Assembly (NCBI RefSeq): GCF_900996245.1
Contig: NZ_CAAJGK010000038.1
Coordinates: 124,001-188,000 of the forward strand
DNA length: 64,000 nt
Source: Paraburkholderia sp. BCC1886
GTDB lineage: Bacteria; Pseudomonadota; Gammaproteobacteria; Burkholderiales; Burkholderiaceae
Direction: 5' to 3'
Position numbers and translations under genes: made by a program. This document shows positions 19,940 to 28,906 of this stretch, one piece after another. Each line of letters starts with the position of its first letter. Position 1 is the stretch's first letter. Below the pieces are notes generated by a model. It did not search any database. It saw nothing but the letters and a program-made list of their open reading frames with translations, and was not told the origin of the DNA.

Positions 19940-20571
19940 TATTTGCGCATCAAATAAGCGAGCAGCAATTCCGTATTCATCTGAATCACTTCGCTGCGTT
20001 CGCTCGCGCCGTTGAAATCGCGGCCAAGGGTGGCTTCGAGCGTAAAACGGTTCGACACGATGTAGTAACCCATGCCGGACAGCGTCACGTAAAAACGCAG
20101 CGGATCGACATTGCCGCGAAACAGGCCGGCCCGTTGGCCGCGTTCGAGAATGCCGCCGAGCGTCGCGACGATCGGCGAAATCATTTCGCGGATGCGCGAG
20201 GACTTCTGCATGTAGCGCGCTTCGTGCAGATTTTCGTTATTGATGAGGCGCAGCAACTCGGGATGATCGCGGTAGTAATCCCAAACAAAATGCGCGAGAC
20301 GCGTGACCGCTTCGACCGGTGCAATACCGTTCAATTCGAGCGTGCGTTCCGCTTCGTTGAGCGCGCTGAACGCGTGCTCGAGCACTGCCGTAAATAGCTG
20401 TTCCTTGCTACCGAAGTAGTAATACAGCATGCGTTCATTCGTTTCCGCGCGGCGGGCGATCTGGTCGACGCGTGCGCCGAACAACCCACCATTTGCAAAC
20501 TCTTCGGCCGCCGCGAGCAGAATGCGACGCCGTGTGCCTTCAGGATCTCTTTTGATTTTCGGCTGATTCAT
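19939..20571 (-). CDS. TetR/AcrR-family transcriptional regulator
   Basis: A 210-residue regulator. The N-terminal helix-turn-helix (about residues 12-58) reads RRRILLAAAEEFANGG and then IARRAETNERMLYYYFGSKE. The C-terminal ligand domain contains WDYYRDHPELLRLIN. The ATG at 20571 begins MNQPKIKRDPEGTRRRI. It converges with phaZ and diverges from the rsxB-like gene 230 bp away, so either that gene or itself could be the target. The ligand is unknown. Confidence 0.9.
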   Translation of the reverse strand: MNQPKIKRDPEGTRRRILLAAAEEFANGGLFGARVDQIARRAETNERMLYYYFGSKEQLFTAVLEHAFSALNEAERTLELNGIAPVEAVTRLAHFVWDYYRDHPELLRLINNENLHEARYMQKSSRIREMISPIVATLGGILERGQRAGLFRGNVDPLRFYVTLSGMGYYIVSNRFTLEATLGRDFNGASERSEVIQMNTELLLAYLMRK

Positions 20572-20800
20572 GGTGGCATGTCTTCGTGAGCCGCGTTATC
20601 CGGATCGCGCCGCCGGCCGCTTCCTCGGGCCGTACACCGACAGCGTTGAACGGGCGCGCCATGGTTGGGGGACACCCTTCTGCGGTCTTTCGAAAAAGCG
20701 TCTCGATTATGGCACATGGATTGCCGATGGCAATTGGGGAAATCGGCGATAATGCGCCATTTAATTAAAGCTACCCGGCCGCAAGGCGAGCCCCCACGTT

Positions 20801-21652
20801 GTGACCGTCCCCGAGATCAGAACACTCGCAGATCGCATTGAAGATCTGCTTCCCCAAACGCAGTGCACCAAGTGCGGCTACCCCGCGTGCCGCCCGTACG
20901 CAGAGGCCGTTGCAAGCGGCGCGGCAAGCTATAACCAGTGCCCGCCGGGCGGCGCCGAGGGCGTCGCGCGCCTCGCCGCCCTGCTCGGCCAACCGGTACT
21001 GCCGCTCAATCCGGAGAACGGCGTCGAAAGGCCGCGCCCCGTGGCGGTCATCGACGAACAGGTTTGCATCGGCTGCACGCTGTGTATGCAGGCGTGTCCG
21101 GTCGACGCGATAGTTGGGGCACCGAAACAGATGCATACGGTCATCGCGGCACTGTGCACCGGCTGCGATCTTTGCGTGCCGCCCTGCCCCGTGGACTGCA
21201 TCGCGCTGCCGCCCGTCACCGGTTCGGCAACCGGCTGGGACGCGTGGAGCGACGCGCAGGCGCGTGCCGCGCGCGAACGCCATGACCGCCGTGAACGTCG
21301 TCTGGAGCGCGAGCGCGAAGCCGCGCAAGCGCGTGCTGCAGCGCGGCGAGCCGGGAGCGCGGCGCAAACCGTCGCGGCGGTTGCGGGCGAGCATGGGGGC
21401 ACTGCGGATTCCCAGGCTGCCCCCGGTGCGGAGGATCCCGAAGCAAAGAAGCGCGCGATTATCCAGGCTGCGCTCGAGCGCGCCCGTCAGAAGAAAGAAG
21501 AACTCGCCGCAAAGGGCCACGGTCCGAAAAACACGGAGCATGTCAGCGCCGACGTGCAGGCGCAGATCGATGCCGCCGAGGCACGGCGCCGTCGTCTGGG
21601 TCTCACCGTGGACGATGGTCCGACGCCCTCGCCTTCTTCCGGCAAGCACTGA
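20801..21652 (+). CDS. rsxB: Orphan RnfB/RsxB-like ferredoxin with a charged C-terminal tail
   Basis: A 283-residue iron-sulfur protein starting at GTG (20801). Residues 20-55 form the RnfB-type four-Cys domain ([18 protein letters not shown] then YNQCPPGG). Two ferredoxin-type [4Fe-4S] motifs follow: [15 protein letters not shown] and [15 protein letters not shown]. It lacks the N-terminal membrane anchor of E. coli RsxB. The last 130 residues are Arg/Ala/Glu-rich, and [20 protein letters not shown] resembles the tail repeats of RnfC. No rnfA, C, D, G or E is nearby, but nth follows, the same partner as at the end of the E. coli rsx operon. It probably works as a soluble electron carrier. 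Confidence 0.87.
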   Translation: MTVPEIRTLADRIEDLLPQTQCTKCGYPACRPYAEAVASGAASYNQCPPGGAEGVARLAALLGQPVLPLNPENGVERPRPVAVIDEQVCIGCTLCMQACPVDAIVGAPKQMHTVIAALCTGCDLCVPPCPVDCIALPPVTGSATGWDAWSDAQARAARERHDRRERRLEREREAAQARAAARRAGSAAQTVAAVAGEHGGTADSQAAPGAEDPEAKKRAIIQAALERARQKKEELAAKGHGPKNTEHVSADVQAQIDAAEARRRRLGLTVDDGPTPSPSSGKH

Positions 21653-21735
21653 TTCATCACGGCAGCGACAGTGACAGCGACTCGCTCACGGCCAAGCCCC
21701 TACTTTCACTCCTCGACCGCATCCGCCCGCTCCGC

Positions 21736-22380
21736 ATGAACGCGAACAAACGCCGCGCCATCTACGAAACGCTGCAGAGTCTCAATCCTCATCCGAAGAC
21801 CGAACTGGAGTACACCAGTCCGTTCGAACTGCTGCTTGCCGTGCTGCTATCCGCGCAGGCCACCGACGTGTCGGTCAACAAGGCCATGCGCAAGATGTTT
21901 CCGGTTGCCAACACGCCGCAGACCGTGTTCGATCTCGGGGAAGAAGGCGTGAGCGGCTACATCAAGACCATCGGCCTGTATCGCACGAAGGCGAAGAATG
22001 TCATTGCGACCTGCCGGATTCTGCTCGATCAGTACGGCGGCGAGGTGCCCGAAGATCGCGAGGCGCTGGAAAGTCTGCCGGGCGTCGGCCGGAAAACCGC
22101 GAACGTGATTCTGAATACCGCGTTCGGCCATCCGACGATTGCGGTGGACACACATATCTTTCGGGTTGCCAATCGAACCGGACTCGCGCCGGGCAAAGAC
22201 GTGCGCACGGTGGAAACCGCGCTCGAAAAATTCACGCCCGCCGAGTTCAAACAGGATGCGCACCATTGGCTGATCCTGCATGGCCGCTATGTCTGCAAGG
22301 CGCGCCGGCCGGAATGCTGGCATTGCGCGATCGAACCGCTATGCGAGTTCCGTCCGAAGACGCCGCCGCCGGATCTTTGA
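21736..22380 (+). CDS. nth: Endonuclease III (DNA glycosylase/AP lyase)
   Basis: A 214-residue base-excision repair enzyme that removes oxidised pyrimidines. It has the helix-hairpin-helix LPGVGRKTANVIL with the catalytic Lys, then the conserved Asp in VDTHIFRVANR. The C-terminal [4Fe-4S] site has exact C-X6-C-X2-C-X5-C spacing (CKARRPECWHCAIEPLC). Length matches the family. It follows the rsxB-like gene by 83 bp on the same strand. Confidence 0.97.
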   Translation: MNANKRRAIYETLQSLNPHPKTELEYTSPFELLLAVLLSAQATDVSVNKAMRKMFPVANTPQTVFDLGEEGVSGYIKTIGLYRTKAKNVIATCRILLDQYGGEVPEDREALESLPGVGRKTANVILNTAFGHPTIAVDTHIFRVANRTGLAPGKDVRTVETALEKFTPAEFKQDAHHWLILHGRYVCKARRPECWHCAIEPLCEFRPKTPPPDL

Positions 22381-22530
22381 GCGGGCCGCGGGCATGACGT
22401 GGCGTGAACACTTCGGGTACACCCTGGGCGCGCCGGTCCTGCATCGGCAAGCGAATCGCCCCGAGCGTAAAATAGCCCGCTACCGCGCCCCACGCTTTGC
22501 ACCCCCACACTCACACACAGCGATCCCACG

Positions 22531-22965
22531 ATGTTTAATCCCAGCCGCGACGAAGTCCGCCAATTTTTCACCGATACCTGGCGCAAGCAACGTCAGGGCG
22601 AAATTCTGACGCCGCTGGAAGCCATCGCCGCCGACTGGATCGTCGAGCATCCCGAATATCACACCGACCTGAGTCACACCGAGGCCGCCCAGGCACAAGA
22701 CTATTCGCCCGAGCGCGGTCAAACCAATCCGTTCCTGCATCTGTCGATGCATCTCGCCATTACCGAGCAACTGTCGATCGATCAGCCGCCCGGCATTCGC
22801 GCCGCGCATGAGCGCCTGGCGGCGCGTCTGGGTTCGACGCACGACGCGCAGCACGCAATCATGGAATGTCTCGGCGAAACCATTTGGGAAGCGCAGCGTA
22901 CCGGCACGCCGCCGGATACAGAGGCTTATCTGCAACGCATAGAAAGACGCGCGACGCGCGATTAA
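22531..22965 (+). CDS. DUF1841 family protein
   Basis: A 144-residue cytoplasmic protein with the family pattern FNPSRDEVRQFFTDTW near the start, a central HLSMHLAITEQLSIDQPPGI and a late HDAQHAIMECLGE. The conserved His-rich helices could bind metal, but the family has no assigned function. The ATG at 22531 starts the conserved MFNPSRDEVR. A strong bidirectional terminator follows. Confidence 0.9.
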   Translation: MFNPSRDEVRQFFTDTWRKQRQGEILTPLEAIAADWIVEHPEYHTDLSHTEAAQAQDYSPERGQTNPFLHLSMHLAITEQLSIDQPPGIRAAHERLAARLGSTHDAQHAIMECLGETIWEAQRTGTPPDTEAYLQRIERRATRD

Positions 22966-23006
22966 CGCGCTCGACCGCTTTGCCCGGCGCGCGACGCACA
23001 TAAGAA

Positions 23007-23036
23007 AACACCCCGCCATGGCGGGGTGTTTTCTTT
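23007..23036. terminator. Bidirectional intrinsic terminator
   Basis: A 10-bp perfect stem AACACCCCGC / GCGGGGTGTT, loop CATG, with TTTTCTTTT on the plus side and TTTTCTTA on the minus side. It serves the DUF1841 gene and the convergent cytochrome genes. Confidence 0.9.
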
Positions 23037-23067
23037 TAGCTGCAAGCTCATGAACGAAACAGCGAGA

Positions 23068-23478
23068 CTACTTCTTCTGCACCAGATCGCCGTCCAGCGA
23101 TTCGATATACGCCGCGATGTCTTTCATATCGCCCGGCGACAGGCTCTGCACCTGTGCCTGCATGATCGCGTTATTGCGGCCCAGGTGAGGATTGCCATTG
23201 CCCATCTGATACTGACGCAGCGCCCAGTACACATAGTCCGCATGCTGACCGGCCAGCTTCGGATACTCGGGGCTCACCGGCTTGTTCAGATTGACACCAT
23301 GACACGCCGCGCAGTTATGACTGTCGGCCAGCACCTTGCCGTTGCCGGCATCCGCCGCATAGGCGAGGTTCGCTGCAACCAGACCGGCCATTGCCGCGGA
23401 TGCGCAAGCCGCTTTGACCGCCGCGTGCATCGTCCGCATCGCACGCGCCGGGTGGCGTGCCTGTTGGGGCTTATTCAT
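23068..23478 (-). CDS. Class I monohaem c-type cytochrome (second of a pair)
   Basis: A 136-residue exported cytochrome. An Arg-rich N-terminus and hydrophobic core precede cleavage after AYA. The haem site CAACH sits in DSHNCAACHGVNLNKP. YPKLAGQHADYVYWALRQY is the usual class I middle region, and a Met near NNAIMQAQVQSL is the likely axial ligand. LSPGDMKDIAAYIESL is the C-terminal helix. It lies 59 bp downstream of a second monohaem cytochrome on the same strand. Confidence 0.9.
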   Translation of the reverse strand: MNKPQQARHPARAMRTMHAAVKAACASAAMAGLVAANLAYAADAGNGKVLADSHNCAACHGVNLNKPVSPEYPKLAGQHADYVYWALRQYQMGNGNPHLGRNNAIMQAQVQSLSPGDMKDIAAYIESLDGDLVQKK

Positions 23479-23537
23479 GAATTCTCCTATCCCGCGAATA
23501 GTGATAACCGTGTGACTGGAAGGATGGCCTCAGCCGA

Positions 23538-23906
23538 TCACTTGTCGGGATTGCTTTTCGAAGAGGAATTTTGCGCTGCGTAATAGGCGGAGATGTCGGC
23601 TATGTCCTGATCGGACAAGGACACGGTGATGGCGTGCATGGTTTCGAAGTGCCGGTCGCCCTTCTTGTAGCCATGCAAGGCGTTTTCGAGGTACGCCTGA
23701 TTCTGGCCGCCGAGCATCGGCACGCGGTAGACCTCAGGGTAAGCGGTGCGATATTCAGGAATGCCATGGCAACCGATACACATTGCCACTTTGCCCTGGC
23801 CCGCCTTCGCGTTGCCGACGACATCCGCTGCCTGCGCACTGGCCGCGTAACCCGTCAGCACCGACAGCGCTGCGATCACGACGTGTTTGCCAACGTATTT
23901 ATTCAT
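23538..23906 (-). CDS. Class I monohaem c-type cytochrome (first of a pair)
   Basis: A 122-residue periplasmic cytochrome with signal MNKYVGKHVVIAALSVLTG and cleavage near AQA-AD. The haem site CIGCH lies in VAMCIGCHGIPEYRTAYP, and the Met of FETMHAITVSLSDQDI is the likely axial ligand. The C-terminal helix is IADISAYYAAQ. The two genes, both on the minus strand and ending at a shared terminator, look like the two halves of a dihaem cytochrome c4-type protein made separately. The electron partner is unknown. Confidence 0.9.
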   Translation of the reverse strand: MNKYVGKHVVIAALSVLTGYAASAQAADVVGNAKAGQGKVAMCIGCHGIPEYRTAYPEVYRVPMLGGQNQAYLENALHGYKKGDRHFETMHAITVSLSDQDIADISAYYAAQNSSSKSNPDK

Positions 23907-24313
23907 AGCATGTAACCTGGCATGAGGGGAAACGGGCGCCCGGATAGGCGACGGCCCGCGCCGTTCTTCTTATGGGGTAGCCACGCAGGCAAAAAAATCG
24001 GGCTAATTGTACCGCGACGCTACGGCGAACGTCCACCGGGCGAGGCCCGCGCCGCACTCGCCGCCGCACTCGCCGCCGCACTCGCCGCGCGCGGCCACAA
24101 TGCATACGCCGTGGGACTTCGCGTCGCTATCCGGGTCATCCCTGACGAGCGCGTTGTCGCCTTGGATAAACAGGCGGTTGCCACCCCGCCACCCTGCGGC
24201 CCCAACCGCGACAAAGCCGCCACGACAGCGCCGTGACACCATACGCGAGCCGGTTTCGAGCCAACACCCCTTCTGACTTATACTGGGTTTTTTCCCGAAA
24301 AGAGCACCTCGCC
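23907..24313. other. Intergenic region between the cytochrome pair and the MoxR gene
   Basis: About 400 bp with divergent genes at both ends. It holds a short 12-bp tandem repeat and, near the right end, a possible -10 (TATACT at 24279-24284, weak TTCGAG 18 bp before it) for moxR. Open frames here have no recognisable protein features. Confidence 0.5.
24048..24083. repeat. 12-bp tandem repeat (GCCGCCGCACTC), three copies
   Basis: Two exact copies (24060-24083) and one with a single mismatch (24048-24059), upstream of the divergent cytochrome and moxR genes. Confidence 0.85.
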
Positions 24314-25156
24314 ATGCGTTTCGAAGGCTCATCGCAGTACGTCGCCACCGACGACCTCAAGCTCGCGGTCAACGCCGCGATGACGCTCAAGCGGCCATTG
24401 CTGATCAAGGGCGAGCCCGGCACCGGCAAAACCATGCTTGCCGAAGAAGTCGCCGCCGCGCTCGGCATGCCGCTCCTGCAGTGGCATATCAAGTCCACCA
24501 CCAAAGCCCAGCAAGGCCTGTACGAATACGACGCGGTCTCGCGTCTGCGCGACTCGCAACTCGGCGACGAGCGCGTCAAGGACATCGGCAATTACATCGT
24601 CAAGGGCGTGCTGTGGCAGGCATTCCAGTCGGACGAGCAGGTCGTGCTGCTGATCGACGAAATCGACAAGGCCGACATCGAGTTCCCGAACGACCTGCTG
24701 CGCGAACTCGACCGCATGGAGTTCTACGTGTACGAGACGCACGAGCTGGTCCGCGCAAAACAGCGCCCGCTCGTCATTATCACGTCGAACAACGAGAAAG
24801 AGCTGCCCGACGCGTTTTTGCGCCGCTGTTTTTTCCACTACATCAAGTTTCCCGATCCGCTCACCATGCAGCAGATCGTCGAAGTCCACTACCCCGGCAT
24901 CAAGAAAGAACTGCTGGCCGCGGCCATGCAGAGTTTCTTCGAACTGCGCAACGTCGCGGGACTGAAAAAGAAACCGTCGACTTCCGAACTGCTCGACTGG
25001 CTCAAGCTGCTGCTCGCCGAAGACATTCCGCCGGAAGCGCTGCGCTCGACCGACCAGAAGCAGATCATCCCGCCGCTGCACGGCGCGCTGCTCAAGAACG
25101 AACAGGACGTGAGCCTGTTCGAACGGCTGATCTTCATGAACCGCAATAACCGTTGA
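24314..25156 (+). CDS. MoxR-family AAA ATPase (CoxD-like)
   Basis: A 280-residue AAA+ chaperone-like ATPase. Walker A is LIKGEPGTGKTMLAEE, Walker B VVLLIDEIDKAD, sensor 1 VIITSNNEKELPDAFLRRC. The family remodels or inserts metal centres in partner enzymes together with VWA-domain proteins. The ATG at 24314 begins MRFEGSSQYVATDD; an upstream ATG at 24233 would add 27 unrelated residues. The VWA gene follows after 31 bp, so the two form the classic MoxR-VWA operon. No CO-dehydrogenase or methanol-dehydrogenase genes are nearby, so the client is unknown. Confidence 0.93.
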   Translation: MRFEGSSQYVATDDLKLAVNAAMTLKRPLLIKGEPGTGKTMLAEEVAAALGMPLLQWHIKSTTKAQQGLYEYDAVSRLRDSQLGDERVKDIGNYIVKGVLWQAFQSDEQVVLLIDEIDKADIEFPNDLLRELDRMEFYVYETHELVRAKQRPLVIITSNNEKELPDAFLRRCFFHYIKFPDPLTMQQIVEVHYPGIKKELLAAAMQSFFELRNVAGLKKKPSTSELLDWLKLLLAEDIPPEALRSTDQKQIIPPLHGALLKNEQDVSLFERLIFMNRNNR

Positions 25157-25187
25157 TGCGCACATCCGCCTTCGCGGAGGACCCAGC

Positions 25188-26363
25188 ATGCTGATCGACT
25201 TCTTCTACTCGTTGCGCGCCGCCAGACTGCCGGTGTCGGTGAAGGAATATCTGACACTGCTGGAAGCGCTCAAAGCCAACGTCATCGCGCCGTCGCTCGA
25301 CGAGTTTTACTACCTCGCGCGCATCACGCTGGTGAAGGACGAGCAGTACTTCGACAAATTCGACCAGGCGTTCGGCGCGTATTTCAAGGGCGTCGCGCAG
25401 GCATCGGAGCTGGCCTTCGACATTCCGCTCGACTGGCTCAAGAAGAAACTGCAACGCGACCTGTCGCCCGAGGAAAAAGCGCAGATCGAAGCCATGGGCG
25501 GCCTCGACAAGCTGATGGAGCGTCTCAAGGAACTGTTCGACGAACAGAAAGAGCGCCACGAAGGCGGCAGCAAGTGGATCGGCACGGGCGGCACCTCGCC
25601 GTTCGGCAACGGCGGCTACAACCCGGAAGGCGTGCGGATCGGCGGCGACGCGAAGGGCAACCGCACGGCGGTGAAAGTGTGGGAAGCGCGCGCGTATCGC
25701 GACTACGACGACCAGGTCGAAATCGGCACGCGCAACATCAAGGTCGCGCTACGACGCTTGCGCCGCTTCGCGCGCGAAGGCGCAGCCGACGAACTGGATC
25801 TGCCCGACACCATCCGCAGCACCGCCGCGAACGCCGGCTGGCTCGACATCAAGATGGTGCCGGAGCGCCACAACAAAGTGAAAGTGCTGATGCTGCTCGA
25901 CGTGGGCGGCTCGATGGACGACCACATCAAGCGTACCGAAGAACTGTTCTCGGCGGCGAAAGCCGAGTTCAAGCACCTCGAGTTCTATTACTTCCACAAC
26001 TGCGTGTACGACTTCCTGTGGAAGAACAATCGCCGCCGCCACGCCGAGCGCATGCCGACGTGGGACGTGCTGCACAAGTTCACGCCCGACTACAAGCTGA
26101 TCTTCGTCGGCGACGCGACGATGAGTCCGTACGAAGTGCTGCAACCGGGCGGCTCGGTGGAATACAACAACGCGGAAGCCGGCGCAGTCTGGCTGCGCCG
26201 TCTCGCCGACCAGTTCCCGCAACACGCCTGGCTGAACCCCGAGCCCGAAGGGCTATGGGCTTACCGGCAATCGGTCGGCGCGATCCGCGAAGTGCTGGGT
26301 CAGCGTATGTATCCGCTGACGCTGGCCGGCCTCGAAGCCGCCATGCGCATGCTCAGCAAGTAA
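25188..26363 (+). CDS. CoxE-like VWA-domain protein
   Basis: A 391-residue soluble protein. The N-terminal half is helical (MLIDFFYSLRAARLPVSVKE). A Gly-rich hinge around residue 130-150 includes GTGGTSPFGNGGYNPEG. The C-terminal VWA domain has the metal-site start MLLDVGGSMDDH, where the usual DxSxS reads DxGxS, and a later segment IFVGDATMSPYE. The protein is encoded 31 bp after the MoxR ATPase and would be its partner. The missing first Ser of the metal site could weaken or alter metal binding, although D, S and downstream residues remain. Confidence 0.9.
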   Translation: MLIDFFYSLRAARLPVSVKEYLTLLEALKANVIAPSLDEFYYLARITLVKDEQYFDKFDQAFGAYFKGVAQASELAFDIPLDWLKKKLQRDLSPEEKAQIEAMGGLDKLMERLKELFDEQKERHEGGSKWIGTGGTSPFGNGGYNPEGVRIGGDAKGNRTAVKVWEARAYRDYDDQVEIGTRNIKVALRRLRRFAREGAADELDLPDTIRSTAANAGWLDIKMVPERHNKVKVLMLLDVGGSMDDHIKRTEELFSAAKAEFKHLEFYYFHNCVYDFLWKNNRRRHAERMPTWDVLHKFTPDYKLIFVGDATMSPYEVLQPGGSVEYNNAEAGAVWLRRLADQFPQHAWLNPEPEGLWAYRQSVGAIREVLGQRMYPLTLAGLEAAMRMLSK

Positions 26364-26410
26364 CCTCATCCGTTCCATCCTCAACGTTCCAACGATAAGA
26401 AAGTTTCTGC

Positions 26411-27646
26411 ATGAGTCCGTCTTCTTCACCCGAGTTATCTCCGGCCGCCACCCGGCCCGGCCGCTTCAATCCGCTGGCCGACACGTCGCTGTCCGCCATC
26501 GTCGCCGGCTTCGTCGCGATGATGACCGGCTACACCAGCTCGCTCGTGCTGATGTTTCAGGCGGGTCAGGCCGCGCATTTGAGCGACGCGCAGATCTCCT
26601 CGTGGATCTGGGCGCTGTCCATCGGCATGGCGGTCTGTACCATTGGCCTGTCGCTACGTTTTCGCGCGCCGATCGTGGTCGCCTGGTCGACGCCCGGCGC
26701 TGCGCTGCTGGTGTCGTCGTTGCCGCATGTTCCGTATCCGGAAGCCATCGGCGCGTTCATCGTATGTGCGGTGTTGCTGACCGTGGTCGGCCTGACCGGC
26801 TGGTTCGACACGCTGATGAAGAAGATTCCGGCCGGCATTGCCGCCGCGCTGCTCGCGGGCATCCTGTTCGAAATCGGCATCGAGATTTTTCGCGCCGCGC
26901 AGTTCCAGACCGCGCTCGTGCTGACGATGTTCTTCACCTACCTGATCGTCAAACGCCTCGCGCCGCGCTATGCGATCGTCACCACGCTGATCGTCGGCAC
27001 GGTGGCGGCCGGCGGACTCGGTCTGCTCGACTTCAGCCACTTCCACATCGCGCTCGCGCATCCGGTTTTCACGATGCCGTCCTTTAGCGTGGCGGCGGCC
27101 ATCAGCATCGGCATTCCGCTGTTCGTCGTGGCCATGGCCTCGCAGAACGTGCCCGGTATTGCCGTGCTGCGCGCGGACGGTTATCGGACGCCGTCGGCGC
27201 CGCTGATTTCCACCACGGGTATCGCGTCGCTGCTGCTGGCGCCGTTCGGATCGCACGGCATCAATCTTGCTGCCATTACGGCAGCGATCTGCACTGGCCC
27301 GGAAGCGCACGAAAATCCCGCCAAACGTTACACGGCGGCGGTCTGGTGCGGCATTTTCTATCTGGTTGCAGGGACGTTCGGCGCCACCATCGCCGCGCTG
27401 TTCGCGGCGCTGCCGAAGGCGCTGGTAGTCTCGGTGGCTGCGCTGGCGCTGTTCGGCTCGATCATGAGCGGACTCGCCAACGCGATGCAGGACGTGAAGC
27501 AGCGCGAGGCGGCGCTGGTCACGTTCATGGTGACGGCCTCGGGGTTGACCTTGCTGTCGATCGGCTCGGCATTCTGGGGGCTGGTCGCGGGCGTGCTGAC
27601 GCAACTGGTGCTGAACGCCGGCAGAAACCTCCGCCAGAACGCCTGA
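26411..27646 (+). CDS. benE: BenE-family benzoate/H+ symporter-like transporter
   Basis: A 411-residue inner-membrane transporter with about 11-12 hydrophobic segments. Family signatures include AIVAGFVAMMTGYTSSLVL, SSWIWALSIGMAVCTIGLS and VVAWSTPGAALL. BenE proteins import benzoate or related aromatic acids. No ben or cat catabolic gene is close, so the substrate is not confirmed. It follows the VWA gene by 47 bp on the same strand and may be cotranscribed, although no functional link is clear. Confidence 0.9.
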   Translation: MSPSSSPELSPAATRPGRFNPLADTSLSAIVAGFVAMMTGYTSSLVLMFQAGQAAHLSDAQISSWIWALSIGMAVCTIGLSLRFRAPIVVAWSTPGAALLVSSLPHVPYPEAIGAFIVCAVLLTVVGLTGWFDTLMKKIPAGIAAALLAGILFEIGIEIFRAAQFQTALVLTMFFTYLIVKRLAPRYAIVTTLIVGTVAAGGLGLLDFSHFHIALAHPVFTMPSFSVAAAISIGIPLFVVAMASQNVPGIAVLRADGYRTPSAPLISTTGIASLLLAPFGSHGINLAAITAAICTGPEAHENPAKRYTAAVWCGIFYLVAGTFGATIAALFAALPKALVVSVAALALFGSIMSGLANAMQDVKQREAALVTFMVTASGLTLLSIGSAFWGLVAGVLTQLVLNAGRNLRQNA

Positions 27647-27852
27647 ACGGATGGGCGATGCCCGCTGTCACAACCGGATCGGGCGATCCACCCTAGAATA
27701 GAGGCATCCGTCAGTCTTTCCAGCCGTATGGAAAAAAGACTGCAGCGTGACCCGCGGCCGCCGGCGCGGCTGGATTGCAGTTCGATCCTGCCGCGCGGCG
27801 GCAATCTCATTTCTCCTGAACCACGACGCGTAAGCGTCCTGAAGGCTCGAAC

Positions 27853-28806
27853 ATGACAACCGCACTCGATCAACTCAAGCAGTACACCACCGTCGTCGCC
27901 GATACCGGCGACTTCCAGCAGCTTGCGCAATACAAGCCGCAGGACGCGACCACCAATCCGTCGCTCATCCTCAAAGCGGTGCAGAAAGACGACTACCGTC
28001 CGCTGCTAGAAAAAACCGTGAAGGCGCACGCGAGCAAGCCGGTCGGCGCGATCATCGACCAGTTGCTGATTGCTTTCGGCACCGAAATTCTCAAGATCAT
28101 TCCGGGCCGCGTGTCCACCGAAGTCGACGCCCGACTGTCGTTCGACACCGAAGCGTCGATCGCCAAAGGCCGCGAACTGATCGCGCTGTACAAAGACCAC
28201 GGCATCGGCCGCGAACGCGTGCTGATCAAGCTGGCCTCGACGTGGGAAGGCATCCGCGCCGCCGAAGTGCTGCAGAAAGAAGGCATTCACTGCAACATGA
28301 CGCTGCTGTTCTCGCTGGCGCAAGCAGCGGCTTGTGCCGAAGCCGGTGCACAACTCATCTCGCCGTTCGTCGGCCGCATCTACGACTGGTACAAGAAGAA
28401 CGCCGGCAGCGCGTGGGACGAGGCCAAAGACGGCGGCGCGAACGACCCGGGCGTCAAGTCCGTGCGCCGTATTTACGCTTACTACAAGAAGTTCGGCTAC
28501 AAGACCGAGGTGATGGGCGCGAGCTTCCGCACGCCGGGTCAGATTCTGGAACTGGCCGGCTGCGATCTGCTGACCATTAGCCCGGACCTGCTGCAAAAGC
28601 TGCAGGACAGCACCGACAAGATCGAACGCAAGCTGTCGCCGGATCTCGCCGATGGCGCGGATATCGAACGCGTGCCGGTCGACGAATCGACGTTCCGCTT
28701 CCTCGTCAACGACGAAGCGATGGCCACGGAGAAACTCGCCGAAGGCATCCGCGCCTTTGCCGCAGACGCCGTGAAGCTGGAAAAGCTGATCGAAGCGCTG
28801 CGCTAA
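27853..28806 (+). CDS. tal: Transaldolase
   Basis: A 317-residue pentose-phosphate enzyme that transfers dihydroxyacetone units. It starts [19 protein letters not shown], then [12 protein letters not shown]. The Schiff-base Lys is residue 126 in [12 protein letters not shown], and [22 protein letters not shown] follows. Length matches TalB. The ATG at 27853 is the family start. A 15-bp inverted repeat lies 65 bp after the stop. Confidence 0.97.
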   Translation: MTTALDQLKQYTTVVADTGDFQQLAQYKPQDATTNPSLILKAVQKDDYRPLLEKTVKAHASKPVGAIIDQLLIAFGTEILKIIPGRVSTEVDARLSFDTEASIAKGRELIALYKDHGIGRERVLIKLASTWEGIRAAEVLQKEGIHCNMTLLFSLAQAAACAEAGAQLISPFVGRIYDWYKKNAGSAWDEAKDGGANDPGVKSVRRIYAYYKKFGYKTEVMGASFRTPGQILELAGCDLLTISPDLLQKLQDSTDKIERKLSPDLADGADIERVPVDESTFRFLVNDEAMATEKLAEGIRAFAADAVKLEKLIEALR

Positions 28807-28870
28807 GTCCCGCGCGGAGCCACCGCGCGCCGCCCACCGCCCGCCGCCAGTGCGAACCGGCGGCGCTCCG

Positions 28871-28906
28871 ACAAGGCCCCGAGCCCGCAACGGCTCGGGG
28901 CCTTGT
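28871..28906. terminator. Long hairpin between convergent transaldolase and FUSC genes
   Basis: A perfect 15-bp stem (ACAAGGCCCCGAGCC / GGCTCGGGGCCTTGT) with loop CGCAAC. It lacks a clear U-tract on either side, so it may be a bidirectional terminator or attenuating structure. Its right arm ends at the first base of the convergent FUSC stop codon. Confidence 0.55.
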
